This document shows, piece after piece, positions 21,993 through 29,357 of a stretch of DNA of 64,000 bases (the stretch's first letter is position 1; each line of letters starts with the position of its first letter). Made by a program: the position numbers and the translations under genes. Origin of the DNA: Achromobacter xylosoxidans (GTDB lineage: Bacteria > Pseudomonadota > Gammaproteobacteria > Burkholderiales > Burkholderiaceae_B); the NCBI RefSeq assembly GCF_002192695.1, contig NZ_MTLG01000075.1, positions 248,001-312,000 on the forward strand. The letters are read 5' to 3'. The notes under the pieces were generated by a model, which was not told where the DNA came from, did not search any database, and was given only the letters and a program-made list of their open reading frames with translations.

Positions 21993-22008
21993 AGCAAGCC
22001 GCGTGCCC
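21993..22008 (-). promoter_or_regulatory. Sigma-54 type promoter (minus) of a divergent pair
   Basis: On the minus strand it reads GGGCACGCGGCTTGCT, with GG-N10-GC spacing and a full TTGCT -12 element. Predicted transcription start about 21982, about 23 bases before the Pro-rich gene. It forms an imperfect inverted repeat (16 of 18 bases) with the plus-strand site at 22029-22044. Confidence 0.75.
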
Positions 22009-22028
22009 GCCCCGCGGCACACGCCTGC

Positions 22029-22044
22029 GGGCACGCGGAATGCT
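22029..22044 (+). promoter_or_regulatory. Sigma-54 type promoter (plus) of a divergent pair
   Basis: GGGCACGCGGAATGCT keeps GG-N10-GC; the -12 element is ATGCT rather than TTGCT, so it may be the weaker arm. Predicted transcription start about 22055, about 27 bases before the topoisomerase IB ATG at 22082. Confidence 0.65.
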
Positions 22045-22081
22045 GCTGGCAGCGTCCCGTCACCAGGCTGCCGCAGACAAG

Positions 22082-23116
22082 ATGAAGCCGAGTTCCGAAG
22101 CGCCGCGCGCCCCAGGCAACGCGGCCCTGGTCTACTACGACGATAGCCGGGCAGGCTATGCGCGGGTCCGCGTCAATGGCCACGCCTTCCAATATGTGGA
22201 CGCACGCGGCAGGCGCATACGCAATACGCGGGAAATCAAGCGCATCGAGGCCCTGGCGATACCGCCGGCCTATGAACAGGTGTGGATCTGCCCGTCCCCG
22301 TTCGGCCACCTTCAGGCCACCGGACGCGATGCCCGCGGCCGCAAACAATACCGCTACCACCCGGACTGGACCGCCGTGCGCGATGCGAGCAAATACCAGA
22401 GCCTCGCGGCCTTCGGCCTGGCCCTGCCGCGCATACGGCGCCAGGTCGAGCGCGACCTGCGCACCATCGGGTTGTCGCAGAACAAGGTGATAGCCGTACT
22501 GGTGCGCCTGCTGGAGACCACGCTGGTGCGCATCGGCGCGCGCGAGTACGCCCGGGCCAACAAATCCTATGGCCTGACCACGCTAAAGCGGCGCCACGCC
22601 AGCGTGACGGGCGACCGGTTTCGTTTCCGCTTCCAGGGCAAGAGCGGCGTGGCCCATGACGTCAGCGCCGCGGACCGGCGCGTGGCGCGCATCATCAAGC
22701 GCTGCCTGGACATACCCGGCCAGCAGCTGTTCCAGTACCTGGACGAGGACGGCGCCAGCCATGCGGTGGACTCAGGCGCGGTCAATGCCTATTTGCGCGA
22801 AGCCGGTGCGGGAGACTTCACGGCGAAGCATTACCGGACCTGGGCAGGCTCCGTCATGGCCTACGCGGCGCTGCAGGCGAGTCCCGGCGAGAGCCCCGCC
22901 CTGGCGCAGAAGACGGTGGTGGAAGTGATCAGGCAGGTCGCGCGGCGCCTGGCCAATACGCCGGCCGTGTGCCGGGCCTGCTATGTACACCCGGCCATTC
23001 TGGCCGCCTATCTGGAGGGCACGCTACCCGCGCGCTCAGCCGCGCCGCAGGCGCCGCGTGGGCTCGACGCGGACGAACGCCGCTTGCTGGCATTTTTGCG
23101 CGAGCAGGCCGCCTGA
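22082..23116 (+). CDS. DNA topoisomerase IB (poxvirus-like)
   Basis: This 344-residue enzyme relaxes supercoils by nicking one strand through a 3'-phosphotyrosine. The family marks are present in order: the N-terminal domain (RRIRNTREIKRIEALAIPPAY, about 45-65), the catalytic block with Lys in RFQGKSG, Arg in KHYRTWAG, and the nucleophile Tyr301 in CRACYVHPAI. Length matches bacterial TopIB. The ATG at 22082 is preferred to 22040, which lies inside the predicted promoter. Bacterial TopIB is often part of accessory or stress-linked gene sets rather than replication operons; here it sits in the sigma-54 type island. Confidence 0.92.
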   Translation: MKPSSEAPRAPGNAALVYYDDSRAGYARVRVNGHAFQYVDARGRRIRNTREIKRIEALAIPPAYEQVWICPSPFGHLQATGRDARGRKQYRYHPDWTAVRDASKYQSLAAFGLALPRIRRQVERDLRTIGLSQNKVIAVLVRLLETTLVRIGAREYARANKSYGLTTLKRRHASVTGDRFRFRFQGKSGVAHDVSAADRRVARIIKRCLDIPGQQLFQYLDEDGASHAVDSGAVNAYLREAGAGDFTAKHYRTWAGSVMAYAALQASPGESPALAQKTVVEVIRQVARRLANTPAVCRACYVHPAILAAYLEGTLPARSAAPQAPRGLDADERRLLAFLREQAA

Positions 23117-23138
23117 GGCGGCAAACGCCGCCCAGGAA

Positions 23139-23390
23139 TCACAGGATCGAAGAGCGCGCGTTCCTGGCCCGCGGCTGCGGCGCGGAACCGTCCGCCCAGT
23201 TCGACTCGGTGCGCGTATCTGCCACGATCCGCTTGTCGCGCGCAGCCTCGTCCGGGGTCGAGGCGTCTGGTTTATCCGGTCTGCGCGGAACATCGACGAG
23301 CGCGCGCGGCGGCAGTATCTTAGCGTTGTCTTCCGGCCGCTTGCCGGCCTGCGCCGGTTTCGCCGATCCGGGTACGGATGCTGGTTTCAT
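23139..23390 (-). CDS. Small basic/hydrophilic protein, unknown
   Basis: This encodes 83 residues rich in Ala, Pro, Arg, Asp and Ser, starting MKPASVPGSAKPAQAGKRPE, without hydrophobic segments or a family I know. GGAG is 7 bases before the ATG. It converges on topoisomerase IB (22 bases between stops). The size and composition resemble the other small hydrophilic genes of this island, but I find no clean sigma-54 site in its own upstream region, so its membership is uncertain and it could be a non-coding frame. Confidence 0.5.
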   Translation of the reverse strand: MKPASVPGSAKPAQAGKRPEDNAKILPPRALVDVPRRPDKPDASTPDEAARDKRIVADTRTESNWADGSAPQPRARNARSSIL

Positions 23391-23503
23391 GCCTGGCTCC
23401 TGTGGTCGCTCCCCGAGGGGGTCTGAATCCCCATGCTACGGCTCCAGGCCGCCCGCGGCATCGCCGCGCGGCATCAAATTGCAAGCGGATGTGGCCTGGC
23501 ACC

Positions 23504-23519
23504 AGGCATGCCGGTTGCG
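23504..23519 (+). promoter_or_regulatory. Sigma-54 type promoter for Cys-rich gene
   Basis: AGGCATGCCGGTTGCG has GG-N10-GC and TTGC. An overlapping alternative, TGGCACCAGGCATGCC at 23497-23512, has a perfect -24 element but a poorer -12. Either gives a transcription start 15-30 bases before the ribosome site of the gene at 23550. Confidence 0.6.
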
Positions 23520-23549
23520 GCGCGTACCGGGCACACACAAGGAGATGCA

Positions 23550-23879
23550 ATGCGAGACCCAAATTTCGAGCAATGTGTGCAAGCCTGCTACGAATGCGCC
23601 GTCGCCTGCGACATATGCGCCTCCACGTGCCTGCAGCAGAACCCGGTACGCATGCGGCGATGCATCGCGCTATGCACCGATTGCGCCGCCGTCTGCCGGC
23701 TGTGCGCGGCCATGCTGGCGCGCGATGGCGAGTTCGCCAATGCGCTATGCACCTTGTGCGCGCTCATATGCGACGCAGGCGCGCGCGAGTGTTCGCCGCA
23801 CGAAGCGGAGCATTGCCAGGTCTGCGCAGGCGCGTGCCTGGGCTGCACGCTGGCCTGCCGCGACATGCTGGAGGCCTGA
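23550..23879 (+). CDS. Cys-rich four-helix-bundle protein (DUF326, copper-binding type)
   Basis: The 109-residue protein has about 17 cysteines in repeated CxxxC and CxxC spacings (CVQACYECAVACDIC, CTDCAAVCRLC, CQVCAGACLGCTLAC), the pattern of DUF326 four-helix-bundle proteins related to Csp copper-storage proteins. It may hold Cu(I) in the cytosol; no export signal is seen. AAGGAG lies 6 bases before the ATG. It follows a sigma-54 type promoter and is probably read through into the DUF883 gene 77 bases downstream. Confidence 0.88.
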   Translation: MRDPNFEQCVQACYECAVACDICASTCLQQNPVRMRRCIALCTDCAAVCRLCAAMLARDGEFANALCTLCALICDAGARECSPHEAEHCQVCAGACLGCTLACRDMLEA

Positions 23880-23956
23880 AACCTCCCGATCCGCCGCGCG
23901 GCCGCCCGGGCCGGCCCGCGCAGGCGCATTTTCCGCCCGACAGCCAGGAGCTACCG

Positions 23957-24298
23957 ATGGCCTCTACCAACACCCCCCTGCCCTCCGACTTTCCGGAGAA
24001 CGGCCCGGACAACCGCGGCGCGCACAGGCGTGCCCGGCACCCGGAAGCCTGGATCGACGATCTGGAGGCCACGCTCAGCGACGCCTCCGCGACCGATCTG
24101 GAGGCGCTCAAGGCACGCCTTTCCGAACAGCTGCACGCCACGCGGCGCAGCCTGCGCGACGCTTCCGACCATGCCGGCGACCTGATGCGCGAGACCATAG
24201 ACTGCACCGAGGAGTACATCCACGCGCGGCCCTGGCAGGCGATCGGCCTGGTCGCCGCAGCGGCCTTCCTGTTCGGCGTGGTGGTGGGCCGGCAGTAG
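23957..24298 (+). CDS. DUF883 (ElaB/YqjD-like) membrane-tail protein
   Basis: The 113-residue product has a hydrophilic N-terminal half, a helical stretch (about 35-85) and a C-terminal membrane anchor ending in the family motif RPWQAIGLVAAAAFLFGVVVGRQ-like sequence (from about residue 91, key RPWQ and GxxxGR). YqjD-type proteins are stress-induced and bind ribosomes to the inner membrane in E. coli; that role is not proven here. CAGGAG lies 6 bases upstream of the ATG. It lies between the Cys-rich gene and the SDR gene. Confidence 0.85.
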   Translation: MASTNTPLPSDFPENGPDNRGAHRRARHPEAWIDDLEATLSDASATDLEALKARLSEQLHATRRSLRDASDHAGDLMRETIDCTEEYIHARPWQAIGLVAAAAFLFGVVVGRQ

Positions 24299-24319
24299 CC
24301 GCGGCCTGCAGGGTCGGCC

Positions 24320-24335
24320 GGGCATGGCATTTGCT
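24320..24335 (+). promoter_or_regulatory. Sigma-54 type promoter for SDR gene
   Basis: GGGCATGGCATTTGCT shows GG-N10-GC and a full TTGCT. It differs by one or two bases from the two sites in the palindrome at 26548-26588. Predicted start about 24346, giving a leader of about 38 bases to the ATG at 24384. Confidence 0.7.
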
Positions 24336-24383
24336 CGGCAAAGGACGAGGCGCCTGCCGCGCCTGTCCCTCAGGAGACCCGCA

Positions 24384-25271
24384 ATGAGCAAGCCCGATCA
24401 TGCCGACACCGGCGCCCGCCCGCATCCCACGCCACCCATGCCGGCCCAGCATCTGGAGAAACCGGGGCAGGAAGCCGACATGGTGCTCAAGCCCCAGTAT
24501 CAGGCGCCGCAGTACAAGGGTAGCGGCAAGCTCGAGGGCATGGTCGCCCTGGTGACGGGCGGCGATTCCGGCATAGGCCGCGCGGTCTGCCTGCTGTACG
24601 CGCGCGAAGGCGCCGACGTGGCCGTGGTCTATCTCAACGAGCATGAAGATGCCGAAGGCACTCGGCGCGCCGTGGAAAGCGAAGGTCGGCGTTGCCTGTT
24701 GATTCCGGGCGACGTGCAGGACGCCGCATTCTGCGGGCAGGCAGTGGAACGGACGATCCGGGAATACGGCAAGCTCGACGTGCAGGTGAACAACGCCGCC
24801 TATCAGCAGCATACCGACACGCTGCCCGAGATCAGCGACGAGAAATGGGACAAGACGCTGCGCACCAACATCACCGCCTATTTCCAGATGGCGCGCGCGG
24901 CGCTGCCGCACCTGCACGCGGGTGCTTCCATCATCAATACTGGGTCGGTCACGGGCCTGCGCGGCAGCGCCAAGCTGTTGGACTACTCCACCACCAAGGG
25001 CGCAATCCATGCCTTCACGCGATCGCTGGCCGCCAATCTCGCCGGCAAGGGCGTGCGCGTGAACGCGGTGGCGCCGGGCCCGGTGTGGACGCCGCTGAAT
25101 CCCGCGGACCAGAGCCCCGGGAAGATCAAGGAATTCGGCAAGCACACGGACCTGGGGCGTCCGGCGCAGCCCGAGGAAATCTCTCCGGCCTATGTCTTCC
25201 TGGCCTCGCCCGTGTGCGCCAGCTACATCACCGGCATCGTCCTGCCCATCACGGGCAGCGCGGGCGACTGA
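24384..25271 (+). CDS. SDR-family oxidoreductase (YhxC/YghA type)
   Basis: This 295-residue short-chain dehydrogenase has a family-typical N-terminal extension of about 45 residues, then the cofactor motif TGGDSGIGRA, NNAA, a catalytic Ser in NTGSVTG and Tyr201/Lys205 in YSTTKG. This extended type (general stress protein 39, YhxC, YghA) is often annotated as an NAD(P) aldehyde/alcohol dehydrogenase; the substrate is unknown. In Bacillus the relatives are general stress genes, which fits the location. CAGGAG precedes the ATG. It converges on the DUF4142 gene. Confidence 0.9.
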   Translation: MSKPDHADTGARPHPTPPMPAQHLEKPGQEADMVLKPQYQAPQYKGSGKLEGMVALVTGGDSGIGRAVCLLYAREGADVAVVYLNEHEDAEGTRRAVESEGRRCLLIPGDVQDAAFCGQAVERTIREYGKLDVQVNNAAYQQHTDTLPEISDEKWDKTLRTNITAYFQMARAALPHLHAGASIINTGSVTGLRGSAKLLDYSTTKGAIHAFTRSLAANLAGKGVRVNAVAPGPVWTPLNPADQSPGKIKEFGKHTDLGRPAQPEEISPAYVFLASPVCASYITGIVLPITGSAGD

Positions 25272-25294
25272 GGCCCGTGGCTTGCCGCGTTCCG

Positions 25295-25915
25295 CTATTT
25301 CGCCGGCGCGATCGATGCGGGCGCCTCGCGCGACGCGGGCGAAACGGCCGGCGCTTCGCCCTTCACGGCGGGCTGGATCTTGTCCGGGTCGGCGGGCGGC
25401 GTGCCCTGCAGCTGGCGGCCCATCGCCAGGTGTTCGGCCAGCATGGGCAGCGCGCGCACCGCGAAATCGCGCACCTGCGCATCCTTGGACTCGCGCGCCG
25501 CGGTCTGGTACAGGCGGTTGGCGGTGGTGTGCGCGTCCACGGCCACCTTCTCGATGTAGAGCGCATCGAAATCCGGGCCGGTCCTGTTGCCCAGTTGTTC
25601 CAGGGTGCCGCGGTCGGGTTCGGACGGTTCTCCTGGAAGCTTTACCTGTTTGGCCTCGGCCAGGGCCTTCAGTTCGGCGTTCATGCCGCTGTACCGCTCC
25701 CGCATCTTTGCCGCGTAGGCCTTGATGTCGGCGTCACCCGCGCGCTTTTGCGCCAGCTCCGCCGCCTTGACCTCGAACATGCCGGACCCCGCCGCCGCCT
25801 GCAGGAAGCGCGCTTCCGGTTCCGCCAGTTCCTGCGCTTGCACGCCGCCGAGCACGCCCGGCGCGGCCAGCAGGCAAAGTGCCACGATGCCGCACAGCCA
25901 TAGCGTCTTCTTCAT
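25295..25915 (-). CDS. Exported DUF4142 protein
   Basis: The 206-residue product has a signal peptide (MKKTLWLCGIVALCLLAAPG, cleavage expected after VQAQ) and a DUF4142 helical, ferritin-like domain at about 30-170, followed by a Pro/Ala-rich tail. It acts outside the cytoplasm, probably in the periplasm; its function is unknown. GGAGAAGG lies just before the ATG at 25915; the longer frame to 25960 would overlap the upstream gene. With only 10 bases to the upstream gene (25926-26513) it is likely the second gene of that sigma-54 type transcript. Confidence 0.85.
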   Translation of the reverse strand: MKKTLWLCGIVALCLLAAPGVLGGVQAQELAEPEARFLQAAAGSGMFEVKAAELAQKRAGDADIKAYAAKMRERYSGMNAELKALAEAKQVKLPGEPSEPDRGTLEQLGNRTGPDFDALYIEKVAVDAHTTANRLYQTAARESKDAQVRDFAVRALPMLAEHLAMGRQLQGTPPADPDKIQPAVKGEAPAVSPASREAPASIAPAK

Positions 25916-25925
25916 GTCCTTCTCC

Positions 25926-26513
25926 CTAGGCCTGGTTCGCCATCGTCGGCGCTTCCACATGCCGCGGCGGCGTCAAGGGGTCGAAGTCTTCCCATTTGCC
26001 CTTCAGCCAGCGGCCCTGCGCGCGCTCGATGTCCTTGCCGCCCGCCTGCTTCAGCACGGTCCTTGCCAGCGCGTCGCGGTCCGGCGCCACGTGCAGCGCC
26101 AGCATCACGCCGGCCTGGCGCACGGCCGGATGCGTTTCGGTAGTCGCCTGGGGCGTGCGGCGGCCGCGCCCGACCACCCATAGGGCGCCCGCCAGCGCGC
26201 CGAGATAGGCGCCCACGCCGGCGGAGGCGATGACGATCAATACCGATGCACCAACCCGGGCGGCAATCAGGCCGCCCAGCAGCGCGAACACCAGGCCCAG
26301 CGCGGAGGCGCCGGCCACCGCGCCGAAATGGCCGCCCTTGGCGTCCGGATCGGCCACGCGGTCGCCACCTATCGGAAAGCGCGCATGTTCACCCGCCGTG
26401 TTGATGTAGAAGGTATGGATGTCGTCTTCGGTAAATCCTTCCGCGCACAGCTTGCGCGCAGCCTCGGCGGCGTGGTCGAAAGTGTCGAATCGGGCGGCAA
26501 CGATCAGGGACAT
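25926..26513 (-). CDS. Membrane protein with glycine-rich transmembrane hairpin, general-stress type
   Basis: In this 195-residue protein residues 1-60 (MSLIVAARFDTFDHAAEAAR) form a soluble domain resembling the N-terminus of general stress protein 17M/YflT proteins. Residues about 70-125 are two Gly/Ala-rich hydrophobic segments. The rest is a soluble C-terminal domain with HVAPDRDALARTVLKQAG. I do not know its function. The start at 26513 has TTGGAGAG 7 bases upstream, and a sigma-54 type promoter ends about 37 bases before it. It is divergent from the DUF378 gene. Confidence 0.8.
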   Translation of the reverse strand: MSLIVAARFDTFDHAAEAARKLCAEGFTEDDIHTFYINTAGEHARFPIGGDRVADPDAKGGHFGAVAGASALGLVFALLGGLIAARVGASVLIVIASAGVGAYLGALAGALWVVGRGRRTPQATTETHPAVRQAGVMLALHVAPDRDALARTVLKQAGGKDIERAQGRWLKGKWEDFDPLTPPRHVEAPTMANQA

Positions 26514-26549
26514 GGCGCTCTCCAACGCGGGAATCAATGCCTGGCGGCC

Positions 26550-26565
26550 AGCAACTGCCATGCCC
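26550..26565 (-). promoter_or_regulatory. Sigma-54 type promoter, minus arm
   Basis: The minus strand reads GGGCATGGCAGTTGCT, with GG-N10-GC and TTGCT. Predicted transcription start about 26540, 27 bases before the ATG at 26513. Confidence 0.7.
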
Positions 26566-26570
26566 GCCCC

Positions 26571-26586
26571 AGGCATGGCAGTTGCT
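26571..26586 (+). promoter_or_regulatory. Sigma-54 type promoter, plus arm
   Basis: AGGCATGGCAGTTGCT, with GG-N10-GC and TTGCT. Predicted transcription start about 26597, giving a leader of about 77 bases to the DUF378 gene at 26674. Confidence 0.65.
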
Positions 26587-26673
26587 GGGCATGGCAAGCG
26601 GACCGGCCCGGCGGGTTCAGAGGCAGTCCGCCCGCAGTCCCGCCTACTCGCATCTTGCGCAAAGGACCCCCAC

Positions 26674-26997
26674 ATGGACATGCCCGGCCACGAAGTGGAT
26701 TTCTCCGAACGGGAAGAAGATCCCGCGCCACCTCCGGTTCCTCCCGAAACCCGCGGCCTTTCGCTCCTGGACTGGTCGGCGCTGATCGCCGTGGTCGCGG
26801 GCGGCCTGAACTCCGGCCTGATCGCCGCAGTGGACCTGGACGTGTTCGCGAAGGTGCTGCCGTCGGCTGCTGCCACGCGCGGCGTCTACGGCCTGATCGG
26901 ATTGGCCGCGCTGTACAGCGTGGTGCTGTTGTTCCGGCTGGGCGAACAGGAGGCGGACTCGCACCCGGACCAACAGGCAAGACAAGCGCCGGATTGA
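26674..26997 (+). CDS. DUF378 membrane protein
   Basis: The 107-residue protein has an acidic/proline-rich N-terminus (about 1-28), then two hydrophobic segments separated by a short loop: LSLLDWSALIAVVAGGLNSG and the segment after ATRGVYGLIG. This is the DUF378 pattern. A polar tail follows. The function is unknown. AAAGGA at 26660-26665 supports the ATG at 26674. It is transcribed from the plus arm of the promoter palindrome. Confidence 0.82.
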   Translation: MDMPGHEVDFSEREEDPAPPPVPPETRGLSLLDWSALIAVVAGGLNSGLIAAVDLDVFAKVLPSAAATRGVYGLIGLAALYSVVLLFRLGEQEADSHPDQQARQAPD

Positions 26998-26999
26998 AA

Positions 27000-27020
27000 C
27001 GGCCGCAAGGCCGCTATTTT
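27000..27020 (+). terminator. Short hairpin with T-rich end after DUF378
   Basis: CGGCC-GCAA-GGCCG followed by CTATTTT lies directly after the DUF378 stop. The stem is only 5 bases, so this is a weak prediction; it overlaps the stop of the opposing gene. Confidence 0.4.
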
Positions 27021-27247
27021 CCGCCCGGCCGCTTGCCCGGATACTGGCCGCCTTCCTCGTATTCGGCGCCCTTTTCGTTGGGCTTCTTGTCCGATTCGCG
27101 CTTGGGCGCGGCTGGCGGCCTGCCGAAGCCCGGCTTGTCCGTGCCGAACTGGCCGCTGCGGTGCGCGGCCTCGGTTTGCGTGCGCGGCGCATTGGCCTTG
27201 CCCTGTTCCGTGTCTGCCTTTTCCTGGTCCGTGCGCTTGGTTTCCAT
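27014..27247 (-). CDS. Small charged, probably disordered protein
   Basis: The 77-residue product starts METKRTDQEKADTEQGKANA and consists of charged and polar residues with Gly/Pro-rich ends; no hydrophobic core or known family is visible. GGGGGA lies 8 bases before the ATG at 27247. It has a sigma-54 type promoter about 72-87 bases upstream and is divergent from the secreted Cys-motif gene. The composition recalls hydrophilins and other water-stress proteins, but that is only a resemblance. Confidence 0.65.
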   Translation of the reverse strand: METKRTDQEKADTEQGKANAPRTQTEAAHRSGQFGTDKPGFGRPPAAPKRESDKKPNEKGAEYEEGGQYPGKRPGGK

Positions 27248-27318
27248 ATTGGTGTCCCCCGGTTCGGTCAACGGATGCTTGCGGTGTGCGCGTCGGCATC
27301 GCCCGCAGCAAGGCCGCA

Positions 27319-27334
27319 AGCAAGCGGCGTGCCC
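27319..27334 (-). promoter_or_regulatory. Sigma-54 type promoter, minus arm
   Basis: GGGCACGCCGCTTGCT on the minus strand: only the first base differs from TGGCACG-N4-TTGCT. Predicted start about 27309, 62 bases before the charged-protein ATG at 27247. Confidence 0.75.
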
Positions 27335-27343
27335 GGCCAGCCC

Positions 27344-27359
27344 GGGCACGCCGCTTGCT
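27344..27359 (+). promoter_or_regulatory. Sigma-54 type promoter, plus arm
   Basis: GGGCACGCCGCTTGCT on the plus strand, identical to the minus arm. Predicted start about 27370, 40 bases before the ATG at 27410, which has TAGGAG in front. Confidence 0.75.
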
Positions 27360-27409
27360 TGCATGAAGCCAGGCCCGCGCGATGCCGGGTCCCATCCTAG
27401 GAGTCAGCC

Positions 27410-27793
27410 ATGAATCTGTCCCGAGTCGTACTTCCCGCAGTCGCCCTGAGCCTCTCCGCCCTGGCGTTCCAGGCACAGGCGCAAACCATGCAGACCGGCG
27501 CCACCCCCGTGCGCAGCAACCAGCAGATCGATGACCAGTACAAGATGGACAAGAAGCGTTGCGACGGCATGAAGGGCAACCAGAAGGACGTCTGCCAGCA
27601 GCAGGCCGAAGCCACGCGCGACAAGGCCCGGGCGGACGCCAAGGCAGGCAAGGAAAAGGCCGAGGCCTCGCATGACGCGGCCAAGGTGCGCAACGATGCC
27701 GACTACAAGGTCGGCAAGGAGAAATGCGACGGCATGTCCGGCAACGCCAAGGACGCCTGCATGGCAGACCTGAAAACGCGGTATGGCAAATGA
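27410..27793 (+). CDS. Secreted protein with two Cys-pair repeats, unknown function
   Basis: The 127-residue product has a signal peptide (MNLSRVVLPAVALSLSALAF, cleavage after AQAQ), then two copies of a KxxCDGMxGNxKDxC motif (about residues 46-62 and 107-121) separated by a highly charged Lys/Ala/Asp/Glu helix. Paired cysteines 10 or 11 residues apart could form disulfides in the periplasm. Similar proteins are common in beta-proteobacteria, usually unnamed. The start is set by TAGGAG 8 bases upstream. Its stop lies 2 bases from the stop of the opposing sigma-54 regulator gene. Confidence 0.85.
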   Translation: MNLSRVVLPAVALSLSALAFQAQAQTMQTGATPVRSNQQIDDQYKMDKKRCDGMKGNQKDVCQQQAEATRDKARADAKAGKEKAEASHDAAKVRNDADYKVGKEKCDGMSGNAKDACMADLKTRYGK

Positions 27794-27795
27794 GG

Positions 27796-29172
27796 TCAGG
27801 ACCGGTCCTGTTTCCGGCCAGGCGCCGCGGCGGCGCCCTCCGCGTCTGCCGCGGCGTATTCCTCGAGCCGGTTGTACAGCGTCTTGGGGCTGATGCCGAG
27901 CACCGCCGCGGCCTGTTTTTTCACGCCGTTGCAACGCTCCAGCGTCGCCAGGATCAGGCGCCGGTCCGCCTCCGCCAAGGTTTCTCCCACGGGCACGCTG
28001 ACCTGGCCGCCGGCGCCTTCGCCCGCCGGCGACACACGCGGCGTCAGCATATCCACCTCCAGCGTGTCGCCGTCCGCCATGATGAAGGCGCGGCGCACGT
28101 AGTTCTTGAGTTCCCGCACATTGCCCGGCCACGCATACTGCTGCAGCGCGGCCAGCGCGCGCGGCGAGAATTCCTTGCGCTTGCCGGATTCCTGGTTCAA
28201 CCCCTGCAGGAAGCGATTGGCAAGGAACAGGATGTCGTCGCCGCGCTCGCGCAGCGCCGGCAGCTTGATGGGGAAGACGCTGAGCCGGTAATAGAGATCC
28301 TCGCGCAGCTTGCCTTCCTTCACCGCCTGTTCCGGATCGCGGTTGGTCGCGGCGACGATCCGGATGTCGCAGGCGATCTCCCGGTTGGTCCCGACGCGCA
28401 TGAACTGCCCGGTTTCCAGGACCCGCAAGAGCTTGACCTGCAGATCCAGCGGCATTTCGGTCACTTCATCCAGGAACAGCGTGCCGCCGTCGGCGCGCTC
28501 GAAATAACCTTTGTGCTGACGGTCCGCGCCCGTGAAGCTGCCGCGCTCATGGCCGAACATTTCGCTTTCGATCAGGTTGGGCGAGATCGCGCCGCAATTC
28601 ACCGCGATCAACGGACGCTGGCGGCGCGCGCTGAGTTCATGAATGGCGTGCGCGGCCAATTCCTTGCCTGTGCCGCTTTCACCGATCAACAACGTTGTGA
28701 CGTTGGTCGTGGCAACGCGTCCGATCTGCCGATACAGCGCTTGCATGCAGGCCGACGCGCCATACATCTTGCCGTAGCGCCCCGGCTCTTCAAACGGCGC
28801 GCCCTGCAGATCGCTACCCGAATTCGCGTTCACGCGCGCGAAGATTCCGTTCAAGCGTTCCATGCAGATCGGCTTGACCAGGTAATCGGTGGCGCCAAGA
28901 CGCAGGGCCTGCACCGCATTGTCGACGGTGCCGTGCCCCGTCATCACCACGACCTCCGCGCTGGCGGCGGCCTCGCTCTTGAAGATGTCCATGCCGCTGC
29001 CTTCGGGCAAACGGATGTCGGTCAGCACCAGGTCGGGCGCGTGCCGTTCCAGCTGGATCAGCGCATCCTTGATGCTGGCTGCCAGGGCCACCGAAAAGCC
29101 GCTTTCGCGTCCGATCTCGGCCAAGGTTTCGCGTATCGCGGGATCGTCATCAACAATCAGCAGATGAGGCAT
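27796..29172 (-). CDS. Sigma-54-dependent response regulator (NtrC/AtoC type)
   Basis: The 458-residue protein has three parts. A receiver domain (about 1-120) has acidic pocket Asp8-10, phospho-acceptor Asp52 (LVLTDIRLP) and the Lys of YLVKPI. An AAA+ domain (about 145-385) has Walker A GESGTGKE, Walker [10 protein letters not shown] and the sigma-54 contact loop written GSFTGA instead of the usual GAFTGA. A Fis-type DNA-binding end (about 410-445) contains [19 protein letters not shown]. The start is the ATG at 29172 ([10 protein letters not shown]); the longer frame is not receiver-like. It is divergent from a second activator and close to the rpoN paralogue, so it is a prime candidate to drive the island promoters. 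Confidence 0.93.
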   Translation of the reverse strand: MPHLLIVDDDPAIRETLAEIGRESGFSVALAASIKDALIQLERHAPDLVLTDIRLPEGSGMDIFKSEAAASAEVVVMTGHGTVDNAVQALRLGATDYLVKPICMERLNGIFARVNANSGSDLQGAPFEEPGRYGKMYGASACMQALYRQIGRVATTNVTTLLIGESGTGKELAAHAIHELSARRQRPLIAVNCGAISPNLIESEMFGHERGSFTGADRQHKGYFERADGGTLFLDEVTEMPLDLQVKLLRVLETGQFMRVGTNREIACDIRIVAATNRDPEQAVKEGKLREDLYYRLSVFPIKLPALRERGDDILFLANRFLQGLNQESGKRKEFSPRALAALQQYAWPGNVRELKNYVRRAFIMADGDTLEVDMLTPRVSPAGEGAGGQVSVPVGETLAEADRRLILATLERCNGVKKQAAAVLGISPKTLYNRLEEYAAADAEGAAAAPGRKQDRS

Positions 29173-29357
29173 GCTTGCTCCGTATCGCGGATGTTGTCGT
29201 GAGTCTTTCAGCATAGCGATTGCGCGAGGGCCACGGGCAAATGTTCGATACTTTCCATCAAGATTTTCTAATACTTGCAAATCGTCGCATCCTCGCCTGC
29301 CCCAGCCACTAGCATGGGAGTGACGCTCATGGTCCGAGCCGGGCCCCAGGAATCAGC

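Larger units (their letters stand above)
26548..26588. repeat. Perfect 17-base inverted repeat made of two promoter arms
   Basis: CCAGCAACTGCCATGCC (26548-26564) is repeated as its exact complement at 26572-26588 with a 7-base spacer. Each arm is itself a sigma-54 -24/-12 match reading outwards, so the palindrome is best read as a back-to-back promoter pair, not as a terminator (no T-run, and it lies between divergent genes). Confidence 0.8.
27316..27362. repeat. Perfect 21-base inverted repeat made of two promoter arms
   Basis: Bases 27316-27336 are exactly complementary to 27342-27362, with a 5-base spacer. Both arms contain GGGCACGCCGCTTGCT reading outwards. This is the cleanest of the three divergent sigma-54 type palindromes in the window. 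No T-run follows, and it lies between divergent genes, so it is not a terminator. Confidence 0.85.

Noticed and set aside
23391-23496. Sigma-54 promoter for the minus-strand gene at 23390
   Set aside because: All GG...GC pairs found on the minus strand have wrong spacing (11-13 bases) or poor elements.
27316-27362. Strong hairpin first taken for a terminator
   Set aside because: It lies between divergent genes, has no T-run, and both arms are sigma-54 promoter matches; the same is true of 26548-26588.
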